Positions 61,476 to 64,000 of a stretch of 64,000 bases of DNA are shown one piece after another (within the stretch, counting starts at the first letter, position 1; the number at the start of each line of letters is the position of its first letter). The DNA lies in contig NC_088302.1 in assembly GCF_032854445.1 (NCBI RefSeq), positions 26,067,080 to 26,131,079 of the forward strand, read 5' to 3'. A program made the position numbers and the translations under genes. Source of the DNA: Liolophura sinensis. Taxonomy: Eukaryota; Mollusca; Polyplacophora; Chitonida; Chitonidae. The notes under the pieces are model-generated. The model saw nothing but the letters and a program-made list of their open reading frames with translations. It made no database searches and had not been told where the DNA came from.

Positions 61476-62241
61476 GTACACATGTAATGTGTACATGTAC
61501 AAATGGCATGTGTAGATGTTCATGGGCGTAAATGTACGCACCCGATACCTAAATAATCACATTTTATGAGTACAGTGCATGCACATTGCCATGCTCTCGA
61601 ATAAAGAATGTGTTCATACAAAAAAAATACACACTATAAATGTGTCATTGTGTTTTACTGGTACATAGAGTTATATAGGTGCGTATTTTTGCCACAGTAC
61701 TGACTGGTTAGTTTTAGTAGATATGTCTTCATTGCATCAAAGCCAAGAGAAATATCATTTGATGATGTACATGAAGTAGTAAGTATTACTTCAATTTAGT
61801 TATTCTATACTAAAGGGTCTAATTTTTAACAAAGTGCTGGTTATCATTTTCTTTGGAGAAATCTCATCGCAAAATCCAGCAATTATACTGTAAAATGATA
61901 AATCTATCTACTTTCTCGTTTGGTGCTTATCAAAATAAAAGGATAGTCCCGGGAACTGATCGTCTCGGTTCTTATCTATTCCGAAAGGAGTGTCAGGCTT
62001 CATATAAATGGTGTCTTCAGCATGGCTATCCCTTGAGACATCACCATAAATATGTAAGCACCGAAAGTGGCCTGCTGCATGGAGACATAATCGTTATATG
62101 ATACAATGCTGTAAACGACGGTAAGCCCACAAACAAACAAATAATCAACCAAATGGGAAAGTCTATTGACGTGTAATTTATGTCATTATATACATGCAGA
62201 TGAAAAAAAACTGAAATAAAGATTAACCAGTAGAACAGTGA

Positions 62242-62300
62242 CTATATATGTTATATATATATATATATATATACTATATATATATATATATATATATATA
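62242..62300. repeat. (AT)n microsatellite
   Basis: Two AT runs separated by CTAT near 62272. Confidence 0.93.
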
Positions 62301-62365
62301 GAACAGATGACGATTTCGTTAACTGAGAACATCATGATAGATATTGCTCCAATATGACAATTAAT

Positions 62366-62716
62366 CTACTGCTTAAATAATTTATAGCTCTTGAGGACAG
62401 AATTGACAAATAAATACATTTTACCATTTGGTTTGACGGCATATCTGTCAAAATAGTCCTCGGTTACATCGACAGAAGTTTTACAAACATGATTTTCAAA
62501 AGTCTTTTTATTTAGGTCTTTAAGACAGACAGGACAGTTGCGGTTTCTTTTCTCTCTTAAGCGCCAAAGCTTTTCCATTTGTGTGCAATCCTTAATTAAA
62601 CCGGCTAATGGATTTGATGCACCACCTGGCACAAAGCCACAGGCCAGACATCGAGGGCTGGATTCGAAAACCCGACGTTGTCGACCAAGAGCACAAGAAT
62701 CGCAGTGAATCTGCAT
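62366..62716 (-). CDS. Small Cys-rich, probable zinc-binding protein of unknown function
   Basis: An uninterrupted 116-codon frame with ATG and a stop. Cys5-x2-Cys8 and Cys23-x2-Cys26 (CDSC and CLAC) form a zinc-ribbon or rubredoxin-knuckle pattern. Further on, Cys61-x2-Cys64-x11-His76-x-Cys78 (CPVCLKDLNKKTFENHVC) forms a C2HC finger. A helical, basic Glu/Arg/Lys segment (QMEKLWRLREKRNRN) joins them, and the C-terminus is aromatic and basic (FVNSVLKSYKLFKQ). The even spread of residues and the ordered metal-ligand pairs make chance unlikely. It has no visible introns, lies beside an (AT)n tract, and has a TATAAA directly before the ATG. It may be a single-exon gene, one exon of a larger gene, or cargo of an unrecognised mobile element. 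No family is recognised. Confidence 0.55.
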   Translation of the reverse strand: MQIHCDSCALGRQRRVFESSPRCLACGFVPGGASNPLAGLIKDCTQMEKLWRLREKRNRNCPVCLKDLNKKTFENHVCKTSVDVTEDYFDRYAVKPNGKMYLFVNSVLKSYKLFKQ

Positions 62717-64000
62717 TTTATAGTCCGTCAGGAAGTGCCATAACCTAATACGTTAGTACTGATGGGTATCTCAGCGCTCAAATGAAATCACAGCAAATTA
62801 GGTATACCGATTTCCATTGCTATACTGGCTAGCCTTAAGAGACACCCATCAGACCCTTGTAATGATTCTTGCTTTTAGGTACATGTGTAAGTGTACACAC
62901 CAATAATGTAATGCAAATTATGGTGTACAACTGTACAGTAGCAAAAATCTTTGACAACGTGAGTATATAACCTTGAATTATCAGAACCATACATACTTAT
63001 AGTTTTATTGTGTCGCTCTGTTTATTGTTGTGATTGGTTACACAACTAGACACACAGCGTCCATGGTCTCTCGAAACCTGCGAGTCTATACATAACCATT
63101 GTAAGTTCACCATTTTCCTCGCCAGGAAACGATCGATCGAGTTGATATCTATACGTCGATTTTGAACCAAGGTGGATTTTGCTTCCCGTCTGGTCCGCTG
63201 GTGGCCATGCGATCATTGCTTCCTGAAAGCTTCCTTGAAGTTCACCGTGATCAATGGCGTGTATAGCTGGCTACCTGACGGGCAGGTAAAATCTGGACGA
63301 AGCAGACGACAGTCGAATGAGGCGTGTCTTGTGCGTGTACCAACTCATTTACCTGAGTGGGTTTGGCTGTTGCAGCGGATGGCATGCCTAGCTTACCCCC
63401 GGGGCTCGATCTCGGGCTCGCTGCCTACTGTACAATGCCGTTCCCAATATAGGTGCCGTGATTAATCATGAATAAGCTGGACAACATATAGCTTGCAATA
63501 TAGCCGTATCAATATTAATTCCTGATGATTTCGTGGGAAGCGGGAAAGGTTTTCTCACTGGTGTCAGGCCTGGTACGAGTGGGAGCCATATTCCTCACCT
63601 GCACATTATCCAGGTGTGTAGTGTCTCAAACAATGCTTTCTTGTGAATTGAGGTGAACAAATAGGTCGTCCTTAAATGCTGAGTATTTGTACTTTAAAAT
63701 ATATAACCCTATCGTTTGTGATAACACAACAGTGCATGTTAATTCATTAAGCAAATCATGAAATTGGCAACTGCGGTCGATTATCATCCACCCTTTTTGC
63801 TGACATACACAAACGGCAAACACAAAACTACAAACGCCACAAGATAAATAAGGCGAAGCGGTATTCAGTTATGATAAGTCATTCCTTGTGAATCACCTTC
63901 ATACGTTTCGGTTTTAATTCTAGAGACGATAAATGCATCAATATATATTTTAACATTGAGTACATTGGAATCAAAATTGGTGGATTGTTGTGACTCAACC
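62717..64000. other. No supported gene at the right end
   Basis: A GC-richer stretch at about 63110-63470 has a 97-codon plus-strand open frame without family features. It could be a promoter or first-exon region. The rest is AT-rich. Confidence 0.35.

Noticed and set aside
63172-63465. 97-codon plus-strand frame at the right end, with a GCAG/GTAAAA donor-like site inside
   Set aside because: No recognisable domain and ordinary for a GC-richer stretch; left as a possible first-exon region only.

Overview
This is a eukaryotic, intron-rich, AT-rich window. Genes are split into short exons with ordinary GT/AG junctions, and most of the sequence is repeats or unassigned. A lophotrochozoan animal, most likely a mollusc, fits best. 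It has two peptide-gated-type DEG/ENaC channels, many copies of a tRNA-derived SINE ending in AAT-rich (AAATA)n tails, a second short element ending in (ATTC)n, a LINE remnant and a Penelope-like remnant. The species call is inference.

Three genes can be assembled with confidence. (1) A plus-strand DEG/ENaC sodium channel whose first exon or exons (TM1) lie upstream of the window. Ten exons run from 4949 to the stop codon at 11881-11883 and give 486 residues. (2) A complete minus-strand DEG/ENaC channel of 757 residues in 11 exons, from the ATG at 25875 down to the stop at 13466. The two channels are tail-to-tail paralogues. Intron phases match across the extracellular domain and TM2, and two exons have identical lengths (164 and 58 nt). 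This points to an inverted duplication followed by divergence. (3) A complete plus-strand methylmalonyl-CoA epimerase gene (MCEE, 153 residues, five exons, 27594-32051). It is divergent from channel 2, with 1.7 kb between their start codons.

Layout: 1-1100 LINE remnant; 1260-1990 a 36-bp minisatellite; 4949-11883 channel 1; 11884-13465 convergent intergenic spacer with a degenerate minisatellite and an (AT)n tract; 13466-25875 channel 2, whose introns hold a Penelope-like remnant, SINEs, an (AT)n tract and an 87-bp minisatellite; 25876-27593 divergent spacer; 27594-32051 MCEE, with a 31-bp minisatellite and two full SINEs in its introns.

From 32 to 64 kb there is no gene I can name. That part holds SINE fragments, a cluster of three hairpins (35.5-35.65 kb), a 113-bp satellite-like array (43.8-45.2 kb), another hairpin (45.34 kb), microsatellites, a few isolated microexon-like splice-site pairs on the minus strand, and one convincing short minus-strand reading frame encoding a Cys-rich, probably zinc-binding, 116-residue protein (62366-62716) of unknown function.

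The channels are probably plasma-membrane trimeric cation channels of the FMRFamide/peptide-gated or related branch. MCEE is a mitochondrial matrix enzyme of propionate and odd-chain/branched-chain catabolism. No functional link between the channel pair and MCEE is apparent.
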